A stretch of DNA of 64,000 nucleotides from Tsukamurella paurometabola. GTDB taxonomy: Bacteria; Actinomycetota; Actinomycetes; Mycobacteriales; Mycobacteriaceae. Within the stretch, counting starts at the first letter, position 1. Each line of letters opens with the position of its first letter. Positions 55,069-64,000 of the stretch are shown piece after piece. The translations under genes were made by a program, and so were the position numbers. The notes beneath the pieces were generated by a model, which did not search any database, was not told the DNA's origin, and worked only from the letters and a program-made list of their open reading frames with translations. The stretch spans positions 4,000,850 to 4,064,849 of the forward strand of contig NZ_LR131273.1 of the NCBI RefSeq assembly GCF_900631615.1, read 5' to 3'.

Positions 55069-56202
55069 ATGCAGTTCGGAATCTTCAGCGTCGGCGACGT
55101 CACCACGGATCCGACCACCGGCACCACCGTCAGCGAGCACGAACGCATCGAGGCGATGACGAGGATCGCGCTCAAGGCAGAGGAGGTGGGCCTCGACGTC
55201 TTCGCCACCGGCGAGCACCACAATCCGCCGTTCGTCCCCAGCTCACCCACCACGCTGCTCGGCTGGATCGCGGCCAAGACGCAGCACCTGACCCTCAGCA
55301 CCGCGACGACGCTCATCACCACGAACGACCCGGTGAAGATCGCCGAGGACTACGCGATGCTCCAGCACCTCGCCGAGGGCCGTGTCGACCTCACCCTGGG
55401 CCGCGGCAACACCGGCCCGGTGTATCCGTGGTTCGGCAAGGACATCCGCCAGGGCATCCCGCTGGCCATCGAGAACTACCACCTGCTGCGGCGGCTGTGG
55501 CGCGAGCCCGTCGTCGACTGGGAGGGCCAGTTCCGGACGCCGCTGCAGAGCTACACCTCGACGCCGGCGCCGCTCGACGGCACGCCGCCCTTCGTGTGGC
55601 ACGGTTCCATCCGGTCCCCCGAGATCGCCGAGCAGGCGGCCTTCTACGGCGACGGCTTCTTCCACAACAACATCTTCTGGAACAAGGAGCACACCGAGCA
55701 GATGGTGCGCCTGTACCGGCAGCGGTTCGAGCACTACGGCCACGGATCCGCCGACCAGGCGATCGTGGGGCTGGGCGGCCAGGTGTTCATGGCCGAGACC
55801 GAGGCCGAGGCGAAGCGCCGCTTCCGCCCCTACTTCGACGAGGCCCCCGTCTACGGCCACGGCCCGTCGCTGGAGGACTTCGAGCAGATGACCCCGCTCA
55901 CCGTCGGGACACCCGAGCAGGTGATCGAGAAGACCCTCGGCTTCACGGACTACGCGGGCGACTACCAGCGCCAGCTGTTCCTCCTCGACCACGCCGGCCT
56001 CCCGCTGGACCAGGTCCTCGAGCAGGTCGAGATCCTCGGCACGCAGGTGGTCCCCGTCCTCCGCAAGGAGTTCGAGCTGCGCCGCCCGGCGCACGTCCCG
56101 TCGGACCCGCCGACCCACGCCTCGCTCGTCGCCGCCGGCCCGGACTCGCCGCACCACCTGGTGCTGCCCGCCCAGGACCTCGCCGCCGCGAAGGAGGCCT
56201 GA
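55069..56202 (+). CDS. FMN-dependent luciferase-like monooxygenase (CE1758 type)
   Basis: The 377-aa protein is a bacterial-luciferase-fold enzyme: FATGEHHNPPFVPSSPTTLL, TTLITTNDPVKIAEDYAMLQHLAEGRVDLTLGRGN and FVWHGSIRSPEIAEQAAFYGDGFFHNN. The sequence MQFGIFSVGDVT and the following FMN reductase gene match the CE1758/CE1759 paired family. The substrate is unknown. The second of two close ATGs was chosen because GGGAAGG is 6 bases before it; the first ATG (55063) would overlap that site. FMNH2 should come from the next gene product. Confidence 0.9.
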   Translation: MQFGIFSVGDVTTDPTTGTTVSEHERIEAMTRIALKAEEVGLDVFATGEHHNPPFVPSSPTTLLGWIAAKTQHLTLSTATTLITTNDPVKIAEDYAMLQHLAEGRVDLTLGRGNTGPVYPWFGKDIRQGIPLAIENYHLLRRLWREPVVDWEGQFRTPLQSYTSTPAPLDGTPPFVWHGSIRSPEIAEQAAFYGDGFFHNNIFWNKEHTEQMVRLYRQRFEHYGHGSADQAIVGLGGQVFMAETEAEAKRRFRPYFDEAPVYGHGPSLEDFEQMTPLTVGTPEQVIEKTLGFTDYAGDYQRQLFLLDHAGLPLDQVLEQVEILGTQVVPVLRKEFELRRPAHVPSDPPTHASLVAAGPDSPHHLVLPAQDLAAAKEA

Positions 56203-56204
56203 CG

Positions 56205-56861
56205 ATGACCCGATCACTCGCCGTCGTATCGGCCGGCGTCTCCGAACCGTCGTCGACCCGCCTCTTGGCGGACCAACTGGCCGACGCCACGCGGGCCGCG
56301 GTGTCCGCCCGCGGCGAGGCCGTCGACGTGACCGTCATCGAGGTGCGCGAGCTCGCCCGCGACCTCGCGACCGTCATGACCACCGGCGTCCCGACGCCCG
56401 CGCTCAGCGCGGCGAAGGACGCGATCGCCGCGGCGGACGGCCTGATCGCCGTCTCCCCGGTGTTCACCGCGAGCTACAGCGGACTGTTCAAAATGTTCTT
56501 CGACGCCCTCGACCCCGACGCCCTGACCGGCGTCCCGGTGCTCGTCGCGGCCACCGCCGGGACGGCGCGCCACTCGCTGGTCCTCGATCACGCGCTGCGG
56601 CCGCTGTTCAGCTACCTGCGTGCGCAGATCCTCCCGACCGGGGTGTTCGCCGCGACCGAGGACTTCGGCTCGTCCGAACTCGCCGCGCGGATCTCGCGGG
56701 CCGGTGCGGAGCTGGCCGGCGCGCTCGTCCAGGCCGACGGTGCCGTGGCCGGCTTCGGCGGACCATCGGACCTCGGCGCGCCCCAGCGCTCCGGCAAGAC
56801 CCTCGACCTGGGCCCCGTCACCGATTTCGCGGACCTCCTCCGCGGACACACGGGAGACTGA
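56205..56861 (+). CDS. NADPH-dependent FMN reductase (CE1759 type)
   Basis: The 218-aa flavodoxin-like protein has VVSAGVSEPSSTRLLADQLA (phosphate loop), AAKDAIAAADGLIAVSPVFTASYSGLFKMFFDAL and VPVLVAATAGTARHSLVLDHALRPLFSYLRA. It is 2 bases downstream of the LLM monooxygenase gene and should reduce FMN for it. The family is known to occur almost always as this pair. The ribosome-binding site AAGGAGG lies in the last codons of the monooxygenase gene. Confidence 0.9.
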   Translation: MTRSLAVVSAGVSEPSSTRLLADQLADATRAAVSARGEAVDVTVIEVRELARDLATVMTTGVPTPALSAAKDAIAAADGLIAVSPVFTASYSGLFKMFFDALDPDALTGVPVLVAATAGTARHSLVLDHALRPLFSYLRAQILPTGVFAATEDFGSSELAARISRAGAELAGALVQADGAVAGFGGPSDLGAPQRSGKTLDLGPVTDFADLLRGHTGD

Positions 56862-56884
56862 ACCGCCGTCGCCCGGGACCGTGC

Positions 56885-57836
56885 TCAGTCGTCGTCGGGC
56901 GGGTCCGGGTAGCGCGGACCGTCGCCGACCGTCCATCCGGGCTGCTCGTCGTACTCGCGGTACGCGACCGGTACCGCGCGTCGGCGCGCACTGAGGGCCC
57001 TCAGACCGTCGAACCACCGCACGTACGCGTCATGCCGGGGGTCGAGATCCGGCACGAGATCCCGGTCGAGGTGGCGCAGCATCGCTGCTGCGAGTTCGAG
57101 CGGGCTGGTCCACGGCTCGACCCGCACATCGAGGTACATCTGTCCCGCGGCCGACGAGTAGCGCGCGACCGCTGCATCGTCCGCGCGCCGGCCCGCCACC
57201 TCGACCTCGGCGCGCCAGTGCCCGGTCGTAGACGTACGGCCTGCAGCGCACCTGGTGGTAGCCCGCGGCGTGCAGATGCGCGACGGCGTCGAGGATCCGG
57301 AACGGCACGAACCGATCGGCGAGGCCGCCCTGCAGGAGCGCCGTCGCCCGCTCGTGCGCGGCGTCGTCGAAGACGGCCAGAGTGACGAGCTCCACCGCAC
57401 CGGGGGTCGTCAGGATCGTCTCGATCGCGATCCGGATCGCGTCGTCGAGCGGCCACCGGTAGACACCGGCGCTGATCAGCGGGAACGCGATCGAGCGGGC
57501 CCCGAGATCGGTCGCCGTCCGGATGGCGCCGGAGTAGCACGACCGCAGGAGGGACGGGTCCGACTCCCCCGCGGCACGGTTCGGGCCGACCGCGTGCACG
57601 ACGTACCGCGCCGGTAGGTCGCCCGCGGTCGTCCAGCCGACGCCGCCGGTGGGCAGCCCGTCGGGGAACCGGCGCACGCAGTCCGCCAGGATCTCGGGGC
57701 CACCGGCGCGATGGATCGCTCCGTCCACGCCACCGCCGCCGCGCATCGCCCGGTTCGCCGCGTTGACGACGACATCAGCGCGCAGCCGTGTGATGTCGCC
57801 CCGAACCACGCGGAACAGCGGCGCCGAGACGGTCAT
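56885..57836 (-). pseudogene. macro-domain protein gene with a one-base frameshift
   Basis: From ATG 57836 the frame gives a clear macro domain: FRVVRGDITRLRADVVVNAAN, GGGGVDGAIHRAGG, YVVHAVGPN and IAFPLISAGVYRWP, i.e. an ADP-ribose-binding/hydrolase fold. After RPYVYDR (near 57224) it degenerates. Dropping one C of the CCC run at 57221-57223 restores a frame (HWRAEVEVAGRRADD...) that runs to 56885, giving 316 aa; the total length of 952 bases fits one extra base. The C-terminal ~110 residues are not a domain I know. It overlaps the DUF2567 stop (ATGA). Confidence 0.78.
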
Positions 57837-58459
57837 GCCGACAAGGTCCCCTGCTCCGTGTCCATCACCACCGCGTCGTCGTCGCGACCACGGACAGGCG
57901 CCGTCACGTCGTCGTCCGGCAACCGTCCGACGAGGGCGAGCACGACACAGGTCAACGCCGCGACTCCCGGCCACACGAGCACCAGCACCCAGGACGCCAG
58001 ATCCCCCAGAACGCCGCCCGAGTGGTCCGCGGGCGCGAGGACGTTGGCGCCGTCCAACCGGATCGAGGGCGCCGCCGTGAAATCGAGCCCCGGAGCACCC
58101 GGCCCCGTGAAGCGCGCGTTCACGACCGCCTGGCCGAGGACCACTGCGACGAGGACACCGAGCGCAGCGGCGCCGAGCGTCCGCGCGACTCCCCGCGGGG
58201 TGCGCCGCGCGCCGCGGAACAGGCCCACCGCGGTGAGCAGGCCACCGATGGCGGAGACGACGACGAAGACGACCGTCGCGGCGAAGAAGTTGTCGAACTG
58301 GTCGGTGCGAAGCACCGCCTGCCCGGAGTCGAGTACGACACCGCGCACGCCGGGCGCCGTCGTGCCCCAGACCAGCGCCGCCGCCGCGCCGAGCACCGCC
58401 CCCACCACGACGGGGACCACGACGTCGGTGGCGGTACGGGGCAGCGTGTGAACAGGCAT
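57833..58459 (-). CDS. DUF2567 membrane protein (Rv1591-like)
   Basis: The 208-aa protein has four membrane helices (about residues 12-32, 55-78, 90-110 and 150-175) with an outside loop after helix 3 (FTGPGAPGLDFTAAPSIRLDG). It lies downstream of bsaP-bioB, as Rv1591 does in M. tuberculosis, and fits DUF2567. Function is unknown. It is coupled to the macro-domain gene by a 4-base overlap. Confidence 0.8.
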   Translation of the reverse strand: MPVHTLPRTATDVVVPVVVGAVLGAAAALVWGTTAPGVRGVVLDSGQAVLRTDQFDNFFAATVVFVVVSAIGGLLTAVGLFRGARRTPRGVARTLGAAALGVLVAVVLGQAVVNARFTGPGAPGLDFTAAPSIRLDGANVLAPADHSGGVLGDLASWVLVLVWPGVAALTCVVLALVGRLPDDDVTAPVRGRDDDAVVMDTEQGTLSA

Positions 58460-58495
58460 CGCCAGCAGCCTAACGACTACCGCCGCACATCGGCG

Positions 58496-58714
58496 TCAGC
58501 GTTCGCCGGTCGACGAATCGAACGCGCCGTGCCGCGAGCATCGTGCTGTCCACCCGTGCGGGCTGACCTGGACGATCATGCGGCGCGCGCAGTACGTGCA
58601 GTAGCGCGGGGGTTCGAGCCCGAGCCTGGCCGCGGCGAAGACCGGCGCTCCCTCGGCGAGCGGCTTGCCGGTGTACACGTCGTACACCGGCTCCTGGTCG
58701 GCCACGAGGGTCAC
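58496..58714 (-). CDS. bsaP: biotin synthase auxiliary protein
   Basis: The 72-aa protein has a Cys-rich C-terminal half ([12 protein letters not shown], then TARCSRHG) like the mycobacterial Rv1590 product, which supports type-II-like biotin synthases by helping provide or reload the auxiliary iron-sulfur cluster. [12 protein letters not shown] near the N-terminus is conserved. GTG 58714 overlaps the bioB stop by 4 bases. The assignment rests on size, cysteines and position. Confidence 0.82.
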   Translation of the reverse strand: MTLVADQEPVYDVYTGKPLAEGAPVFAAARLGLEPPRYCTYCARRMIVQVSPHGWTARCSRHGAFDSSTGER

Positions 58715-59718
58715 AGCGTCTCGTTGAGGGCCTTGATCGGCATCTTCAGCTCGCCGAGCAGGTCCAGGTCGGTCTCCGCCGGGCGGCCCAGCGTGGTGAG
58801 GTAGTTGCCCACGATCACGGCGTTGATGCCACCGAGAATGCCCTTCTCCGCGCCGAGGTCGCCCAGCGTGATCTCGCGGCCGCCGGCGAATCGGAGGATG
58901 GTGCGGGGCAGGGCCAGGCGGAAGGCGGCGACGGCCTTGAGCGCCTCGTTCGGCTCGAGGACGTCGAGGTCGCCGAAGGGCGTGCCCGGGCGCGGGTTCA
59001 GGAAGTTGAGCGGCACCTCGTCGGGCTCGAGCTCGGCGAGATTCGCGGCGAACTCCGCGCGCTGCTCCAGGGTCTCCCCCATGCCGAGGATGCCGCCGCA
59101 GCACACCTCCATGCCCGCCTCGCGGACCATGCGCAGCGTCTCCCAGCGCTCCTCCCAGGAGTGGGTGGTCACGACGTTCGGGAAGTGCGACTTCGAGGTC
59201 TCCAGATTGTGGTTGTAGCGGTGCACGCCCATCGCCTTGAGCTCGTCGACCTGCTCCTGGGTGAGCATGCCGAGGCTGCAGGCGATCTGGATGTCGACCT
59301 CGTTGCGGATCGCCTCGATGCCGGCGGCCACCTGGCTCATCAGCCGCTTGTCCGGGCCGCGGACGGCGGCGACGATGCAGAACTCGGTGGCGCCGGTCTT
59401 CGCGGTCTGCTTCGCGGCCTCGACGAGCGACGGGATGTCGATCCACGCGGATCGCACGGGCGACTCGAACAGGCCCGACTGGCTGCAGAAGTGGCAATCC
59501 TCCGGGCAGCCGCCGGTCTTGAGGCTGATGATGCCCTCGACCTCGACCTCGGGGCCGCACCACTTCATGCGCACCTCGTGCGCGAGCTGTAGCACGTCGT
59601 CGAGCTTGTCGTCGGGCAACTGCAGCACGGCCAGCACCTGCTCCTGGCTCAGTCCTTCACCGCGCTCGAGCACCTGCTCGCGCGCCACCTCGATGATGTC
59701 GGCCAGGACCCCGGTCAT
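58711..59718 (-). CDS. bioB: biotin synthase
   Basis: BioB (335 aa) is the radical-SAM enzyme that inserts sulfur into dethiobiotin. The SAM-cluster motif is [14 protein letters not shown] (CxxxCxxC). Others are [29 protein letters not shown] and [14 protein letters not shown]. Upstream lies a run of GTTCA/TGAAC half-sites matching the BioQ operator. bsaP follows with overlapping stop and start. Confidence 0.97.
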   Translation of the reverse strand: MTGVLADIIEVAREQVLERGEGLSQEQVLAVLQLPDDKLDDVLQLAHEVRMKWCGPEVEVEGIISLKTGGCPEDCHFCSQSGLFESPVRSAWIDIPSLVEAAKQTAKTGATEFCIVAAVRGPDKRLMSQVAAGIEAIRNEVDIQIACSLGMLTQEQVDELKAMGVHRYNHNLETSKSHFPNVVTTHSWEERWETLRMVREAGMEVCCGGILGMGETLEQRAEFAANLAELEPDEVPLNFLNPRPGTPFGDLDVLEPNEALKAVAAFRLALPRTILRFAGGREITLGDLGAEKGILGGINAVIVGNYLTTLGRPAETDLDLLGELKMPIKALNETL

Positions 59719-59797
59719 GTGATCTCCCTCGTCGGCTGTGGTCGGTCGGCTGTGGTCTGCGACACCGTGGCATCGCGGCTACCGAGCACTGTACAGC

Positions 59798-59820
59798 GTT
59801 CAATTCGTGAACGGCGTTCA
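59798..59820. promoter_or_regulatory. BioQ-type operator upstream of bioB
   Basis: TGAAC-N3-GTTCA (59808-59820) is a perfect 13-base dyad, the form known for the TetR regulator BioQ in Corynebacterium and Mycobacterium. A further GTTCA at 59798-59802 gives a second, overlapping dyad GTTCA-N5-TGAAC. The site is 80-103 bases from the bioB start. Confidence 0.7.
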
Positions 59821-59909
59821 AGCCCCCGCAGCCGGAGCGGCGAAACGTTCATCGAATCGTCCGACATCGTTTCCTTCCCTTTTCTATCTATCGCCATGAG
59901 AGTGGTCCC

Positions 59910-61046
59910 ATGAAGCTGCGTTCGAAGAAGTTCCTGGTCGCGACCGTCGCGGCCGCCTCGCTGGCCGCTCCACTCGGGTGGGCGGCCGGCCCGGCCACCG
60001 CCGCACCCGGGGCCGTCGCCTGCGCCCTCACACCGAAGCCCGTACCCGGCGCGAGCCCCGTCGTCGCCGACACGAGCGCCACGAGGACCTCACCGAACTC
60101 GTACATCGATCAGTTGAGCGCGTTCTCGGACCTGCCGAAGTCCGTCCTCGCCGCGAACCTCGACACCGCTGTCGCGACCAACCGGGCCGCGACCCCTGCG
60201 GAGCAGCGCTACGCCGTCAACGACAACTACGGCATCCTCGACGACTCCATCGTCAACGCCCTCGGCAGCCGCCTCACCCCCGCGTTCCGCGCCGGCCAGC
60301 GGGCCGGCGAGCTCCCGAAGACCACCGCGCTCCTCCTCGGCAAGAAGGCGCTCATCAATTCCTACGTCGACACCTCCGCCGCGAAGAAGCACTTCCAGTA
60401 CCGGCGCCCGTTCGAGGTCGCCCCGGACCGGATCACGAAGTACGGCGACGGCCGGGCCGATCTGTACGACTCGGTGCGCGGCTCTGGCTCGTACCCGTCG
60501 GGCCACACCGCCTGGGGCTACGCGGAGGCGATCGTCCTCGCCACGCTCCTCCCCGAACTCGGCCCGCAGCTGCTCGCGCGCGGCGCCGACTACGGTCGCC
60601 ATCGCGTGGTCCTGGGCGTGCACTACCCGCTCGACGTGATCGGCGGCCGGATCCTGGCGCAGGCGGCGGTATCGGACGCGCTCGCCGATCCGCGGTTCGC
60701 CGATCTCGTCGCGGGCGCGCGCTCCGAGCTGCGCGCCGTCCTCTCGGCGCGCGCCGGCGGCGGCATCGCCGAGGTCGTCGCCTGCCAGCAGAACTACGTC
60801 GAGACGGGAGCCGGGGCCGCGGCGTACCGGCGCGACCTGAGCTGGGGCCTGCCGCGCATCGGCGGCGACGCCCCCGTCCAGGTGCCGGCGGGCGCGGTGC
60901 GCCTGCTCCGCGCCGCGCACCCCGGCCTCACCGACGATCAGCTGCGCGAGCGGATCGCCCGCACCGCCGCTCCGGCCGGCTACCCGCTCGACGTTCCGGG
61001 CGGCTGGCAGCGGATCGACCTGCTCAGCGCCTGGATCGCGCGCTGA
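59910..61046 (+). CDS. secreted PAP2-superfamily acid phosphatase
   Basis: The 378-aa protein has a signal peptide (basic start, hydrophobic [21 protein letters not shown]) and the three phosphatase motifs: [26 protein letters not shown] and [15 protein letters not shown] (with Gly in place of the usual Ser of SR). It resembles class A non-specific acid phosphatases and should act outside the cell. The C-terminal ~120 residues after the catalytic domain are less conserved. Its last 23 bases overlap the end of the convergent bioD. Confidence 0.88.
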   Translation: MKLRSKKFLVATVAAASLAAPLGWAAGPATAAPGAVACALTPKPVPGASPVVADTSATRTSPNSYIDQLSAFSDLPKSVLAANLDTAVATNRAATPAEQRYAVNDNYGILDDSIVNALGSRLTPAFRAGQRAGELPKTTALLLGKKALINSYVDTSAAKKHFQYRRPFEVAPDRITKYGDGRADLYDSVRGSGSYPSGHTAWGYAEAIVLATLLPELGPQLLARGADYGRHRVVLGVHYPLDVIGGRILAQAAVSDALADPRFADLVAGARSELRAVLSARAGGGIAEVVACQQNYVETGAGAAAYRRDLSWGLPRIGGDAPVQVPAGAVRLLRAAHPGLTDDQLRERIARTAAPAGYPLDVPGGWQRIDLLSAWIAR

Positions 61047-61734
61047 GCCAGGCCCCGTCGAACCACGACGGCGCCGCCGCTGCGAATCGTCCGGGCGGGA
61101 GCGCGGCGGCACCGTCGGGGATCCGCCCCACGATCGGGACGCCCGTGACCTCCGGCAGGTCCACGAGGTTGCACCGCTCGGCCAGGCCCGGGGTGTCGGG
61201 CCAGCGCGAGAGCACGACGCCGGCGCACGCGACCCCACCCGCCTCGAGGGCACGGACCGTGAGCTCGGTGTGATTGAGGGTGCCGAGAGCCGGGTCGGCG
61301 ACCACGACGACGGGGGCCGCCAGATCGGCCGCGAGGTCGATGATGGTGAACGGTGTTCGATTCTCGTCGACGCCGAGCCGCACGAGTACGCCGCCGGCGC
61401 CCTCCACGAGCACGGCGCCGCCCGCCCGACCGACGACGGCGACGGCCTCGTCGCGCGCGAGCGGCGGCAGGCCCGACCGACGGGCGGCGGTCAGCGGCGC
61501 GAGCGGTTCGGGGTATCGGCGGTGCTCGACGGTGACGGCGCCGGGCGCGAGGCGAGCCACCTCGGCGGCGTCGGCGAGCTGGCCGTCCTCGTCGTACTCG
61601 GCGCCGTCGGCGAAGCCGGTCTGGGCGGGCTTGACGACGGTGACGGGCCCGCTCGGCAGCAGCGCCGCGGCGAGGGCCGCTGTTGCGACGGTCTTGCCGA
61701 CGCCGGTGGACGTGCCGGTGACGCAGAGGATCAC
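61024..61734 (-). CDS. bioD: ATP-dependent dethiobiotin synthetase
   Basis: BioD (236 aa) carboxylates and closes DAPA to dethiobiotin. The P-loop is [17 protein letters not shown], followed by KPAQTG and [15 protein letters not shown] 61734 overlaps the bioF stop by 4 bases. The chain is of normal length. Confidence 0.95.
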   Translation of the reverse strand: MILCVTGTSTGVGKTVATAALAAALLPSGPVTVVKPAQTGFADGAEYDEDGQLADAAEVARLAPGAVTVEHRRYPEPLAPLTAARRSGLPPLARDEAVAVVGRAGGAVLVEGAGGVLVRLGVDENRTPFTIIDLAADLAAPVVVVADPALGTLNHTELTVRALEAGGVACAGVVLSRWPDTPGLAERCNLVDLPEVTGVPIVGRIPDGAAALPPGRFAAAAPSWFDGAWLSARSRR

Positions 61735-62888
61735 GCGACGGCCGCCCGGATCGCGACGACGGCCGTCGCGACCTCGGCGTCGGTGAGGTCGGCGCGCACG
61801 GTGATCCGCAGTCGGGACGTGCCCTCCGGGACCGACGGGGGCCGGAAGCACCCGACGTGCACGCCCTGCGCCGCGCAGGCGTCCCGCGCGGCGACGGCGC
61901 GTTCCGGGTCGCCGAGGACGAGCGAGACGACGGCCGATGTCGGCTCGGGCGCGCCGATGCCCGCGGCCACGGCGCGGGCGCGGTCCAGGACCCGCCCCGC
62001 GAGCGCGGGGTCCGCCCGCAGCTCACCCAGCGCGGCGCCCGCGGCGGCGACCGCCGCGGGGGCGAGGCCGGTGTCGAAGATGAAGGGACGCGCGGCGTCG
62101 ATGAGGTGGGCGCGCACGCGGTCGGGGCCGAGGACGGCACCGCCCTGCGCACCGAGCGCCTTGGACATGGTGGCGGTGAGTACCAGATCGGGCGCGCCGG
62201 CGAGCCCCAGTTCGTGAACGAGGCCGCGGCCGCCGTCACCGCGGACGCCGAGGCCGTGCGCCTCGTCGACCACGAGCGCGGCGCCGTTGTCGCGCACCAC
62301 GGCGTACAGCTCGGCAACGGGCGCGAGGACGCCGTCGGCGCTGTAGACCGAGTCCGTGAGCACGATCGCGCGTTCCTCGGACCGCGCCGCGAGCGCGTCT
62401 CGAACGGCGTTCACATCGCCCCGCGGCGTGACGACGATGCGCGCGCGCGACAGTCGGCAGGCGTCGACGAGGGAGGCGTGGGAGCCGCCGTCGGAGACGA
62501 CGAGGGCCCCCCGGCCGGCGAGGGCGGTGACCACACCGAGGTTGGCGAGGTACCCCGACGAGAAGCAGAGGGCCGCCTCGGCACCGACGAACGCCGCCAG
62601 GTCGCGCTCGAACCGTTCGTGCAGCTCGGTCGTACCGGTGACCAGCCGGGACCCGGTCGACCCCGCCCCCCAGACGCGGAGCGCGTCCGCGGCCGCGTCG
62701 AGCACGCGGGGATGACGGCTCAGCCCGAGGTAGTCGTTCGAGGCCAGATCGAGACCGGGCTCGTCGGGTCGGCGCGCACGGAGCGACCGACGGAGGCCCG
62801 CCTCCGCGCGATCGGCGGCGTAACCGTCGAGCCACCCGAGCGCATCCGCCCGGACACCCCGACGAGCCGAGAGTTGAACACCGTTCAT
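61731..62888 (-). CDS. bioF: 8-amino-7-oxononanoate synthase
   Basis: BioF (385 aa) is the PLP enzyme condensing pimeloyl thioester with alanine. Seen are [56 protein letters not shown] and the PLP lysine in [13 protein letters not shown]. The start ATG overlaps a BioQ-like palindrome. It begins 4 bases after the bioA stop. Confidence 0.95.
   Translation of the reverse strand: MNGVQLSARRGVRADALGWLDGYAADRAEAGLRRSLRARRPDEPGLDLASNDYLGLSRHPRVLDAAADALRVWGAGSTGSRLVTGTTELHERFERDLAAFVGAEAALCFSSGYLANLGVVTALAGRGALVVSDGGSHASLVDACRLSRARIVVTPRGDVNAVRDALAARSEERAIVLTDSVYSADGVLAPVAELYAVVRDNGAALVVDEAHGLGVRGDGGRGLVHELGLAGAPDLVLTATMSKALGAQGGAVLGPDRVRAHLIDAARPFIFDTGLAPAAVAAAGAALGELRADPALAGRVLDRARAVAAGIGAPEPTSAVVSLVLGDPERAVAARDACAAQGVHVGCFRPPSVPEGTSRLRITVRADLTDAEVATAVVAIRAAVA
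62875..62887. promoter_or_regulatory. BioQ-like palindrome over the bioF start
   Basis: TGAACACCGTTCA is a perfect TGAAC-N3-GTTCA dyad spanning the first codons of bioF, with the same half-sites as upstream of bioB. It may be an internal operator of the bioA-F-D operon or chance; a weaker 12 of 13 match lies inside bioD at 61347-61359. Confidence 0.45.
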
Positions 62889-62892
62889 GCCC

Positions 62893-64000
62893 TCACTGTA
62901 GCGCCGCACGCACCGCGGCCGACACGCCTCCGCAGATCGCCGCCACGTCGTCGGGCGTGCTGATGAACGGCGGCATCGTGTAGACGAGGTCGCGGAAGGG
63001 CCGCAGCCACACGCCCGCGGCGAGGGTGGCGTCGGTCGCCGCGACCATGTCGACGGGCCGGTCCAGCTGTACGACGCCGATGGCACCCAGTACGCGGACG
63101 TCCACGACGCCGGGAACGTCGCGCAGCGGCGCGAGCCCGTCGCGCAGTCCCCGTTCGATGGCCGCGACGCGGGCGGCCCAGTCCTGGGAGAGCAACAGCT
63201 CGGTGCTGGCGACGGCGATCGCACACGCCAGCGGATTGCCCATGAACGTGGGGCCGTGCATGAGCGCACCCTGATCGGAGTTCGAGATGGTGAGCGCGAC
63301 CTCGTCCGTGCAGAGCATCGCGGCGAGGGTGAGGTAGCCGCCGGTCAGGGCCTTGCCGACGCAGAGGATGTCCGGGGTGATCCCGGCGGCGGCGCTGGCG
63401 AAGAGGGTCCCGGTGCGGCCGAAGCCGGTGGCGATCTCGTCGCAGATCAGCAGGACGTCGTGCCGCCGGGTGATCTCGCGGAGCGCGGCGACGTACGCGG
63501 GCGGGTGGAACCGCATGCCGCCCGCACCCTGGACGACGGGCTCGATGATGACGGCCGCCAGCTCGTGGGCATGTGCCCCGACGAGCCGGTCGAGCTCGGC
63601 GATGTAGGCCTCGTCGTACTCGGCGGGCGGAGCGGGCGCGAAGACCTGCGTGGCGAGAACGTCGGTCCACAGCGAGTGCATGCCGCCGTCGGGGTCGCAG
63701 ACGCTCATCGGGGTGAAGGTGTCGCCGTGGTAGCCGCCGCGCCAGGTCAGCAGGCGGTTCCGGCCCGCGACGCCGCGAGCGCGCCAGTACTGCAGGGCCG
63801 TCTTCACGGCGACCTCGATGGAGACGGACCCGCTGTCCGCCAGGAAGACCCGGTCCAGGCCTTCGGGGGTGATGCGCACCAACAGCTCGCCGAGCCGGGC
63901 GGCACTCTCGTGGGTGAGGCCGCCGAACATGACGTGCGACATCGTGTCGATCTGGGATTTCGCGGCGGCGTCGAGCACGGGGTTGCGGTAGCCGTGGATC
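62893..64000 (-). CDS. bioA: adenosylmethionine-8-amino-7-oxononanoate aminotransferase (partial)
   Basis: The reading frame enters from the right edge (first visible residues [17 protein letters not shown]) and encodes about 368 residues of BioA, missing roughly the first 60-80. It transfers the amino group of SAM to KAPA, giving DAPA. Class-III aminotransferase features are [49 protein letters not shown] and the PLP lysine in [11 protein letters not shown]. It heads bioA-bioF-bioD. Confidence 0.95.
   Translation of the reverse strand, partial: IHGYRNPVLDAAAKSQIDTMSHVMFGGLTHESAARLGELLVRITPEGLDRVFLADSGSVSIEVAVKTALQYWRARGVAGRNRLLTWRGGYHGDTFTPMSVCDPDGGMHSLWTDVLATQVFAPAPPAEYDEAYIAELDRLVGAHAHELAAVIIEPVVQGAGGMRFHPPAYVAALREITRRHDVLLICDEIATGFGRTGTLFASAAAGITPDILCVGKALTGGYLTLAAMLCTDEVALTISNSDQGALMHGPTFMGNPLACAIAVASTELLLSQDWAARVAAIERGLRDGLAPLRDVPGVVDVRVLGAIGVVQLDRPVDMVAATDATLAAGVWLRPFRDLVYTMPPFISTPDDVAAICGGVSAAVRAALQ

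Overview
The window is GC-rich (roughly 70%) chromosomal DNA from an actinobacterium of the order Mycobacteriales. Its backbone follows the order known in Mycobacterium: bioA-bioF-bioD, bioB-bsaP-DUF2567, nrtR/nadA-nadB-nadC, hisD-hisC-hisB, hisH-priA-impA-hisF-hisI, a peroxiredoxin, trpE-(Trp-operon membrane protein)-trpC and trpB-trpA. Gene content and style (GTG starts, ATGA/GTGA overlaps, many apparently leaderless genes) fit Tsukamurella or a close relative, but the genus cannot be fixed from the sequence alone.

Layout, left to right. 0-2.5 kb: two paralogous membrane GGDEF proteins. 2.5-14.4 kb: the trp genes, all on the minus strand, split into trpBA and trpE-tmp-trpC by a 7-kb plus-strand-rich insert. 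That insert carries an acetyltransferase, a polar amino-acid ABC transporter, and an apparent N-acetylglucosamine module (DasR/NagR-like GntR regulator, sugar porter, BadF-type kinase) with two dre-like operators. 14.5-18.6 kb: peroxiredoxin and hisI-hisF-impA-priA-(84-aa membrane protein)-hisH. PriA probably serves both histidine and tryptophan synthesis. 18.7-21.7 kb: a small membrane protein, a Fes-type esterase, a quinone oxidoreductase and a 57-codon ORF.

21.7-39 kb: a purine/ureide catabolic block. It has an IclR regulator, purine permease, xanthine dehydrogenase xdhABC, guanine deaminase, a CitE/HpcH-type aldolase, ureidoglycine aminohydrolase AllE, a nucleoside phosphorylase, a dicarboxylate carrier, an allantoin/hydantoin-racemase homologue, an NCS1 permease and allantoinase. 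Five of its promoters carry the same CGGAA/TTCCG half-site arrangement, so the block looks like one IclR-controlled regulon. It sits, together with an M61 peptidase, inside what would be a contiguous his operon in mycobacteria. Uricase, allantoate hydrolase and ureidoglycolate-consuming genes are not in the window.

39-64 kb: M61 lipoprotein peptidase; a frameshifted membrane-protein gene; hisB-hisC-hisD with an isochorismatase-fold gene; an acyltransferase, AraC regulator, VOC protein and alcohol dehydrogenase; DUF1345; nadC-nadB-nadA with the divergent NrtR regulator; an acyl-ACP desaturase; a CE1758/CE1759-type flavin monooxygenase pair; a frameshifted macro-domain gene; DUF2567; bsaP-bioB; a secreted PAP2 phosphatase; and bioD-bioF-bioA, with bioA running off the right edge. 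No rRNA, tRNA, CRISPR array, insertion sequence or phage gene was seen. The main points of interest are the shared purine operator, the aldolase inside the ureide operon, a racemase homologue lacking one catalytic cysteine, two genes broken by single small indels, and probable leaderless promoters at the heads of the split trp and his blocks.
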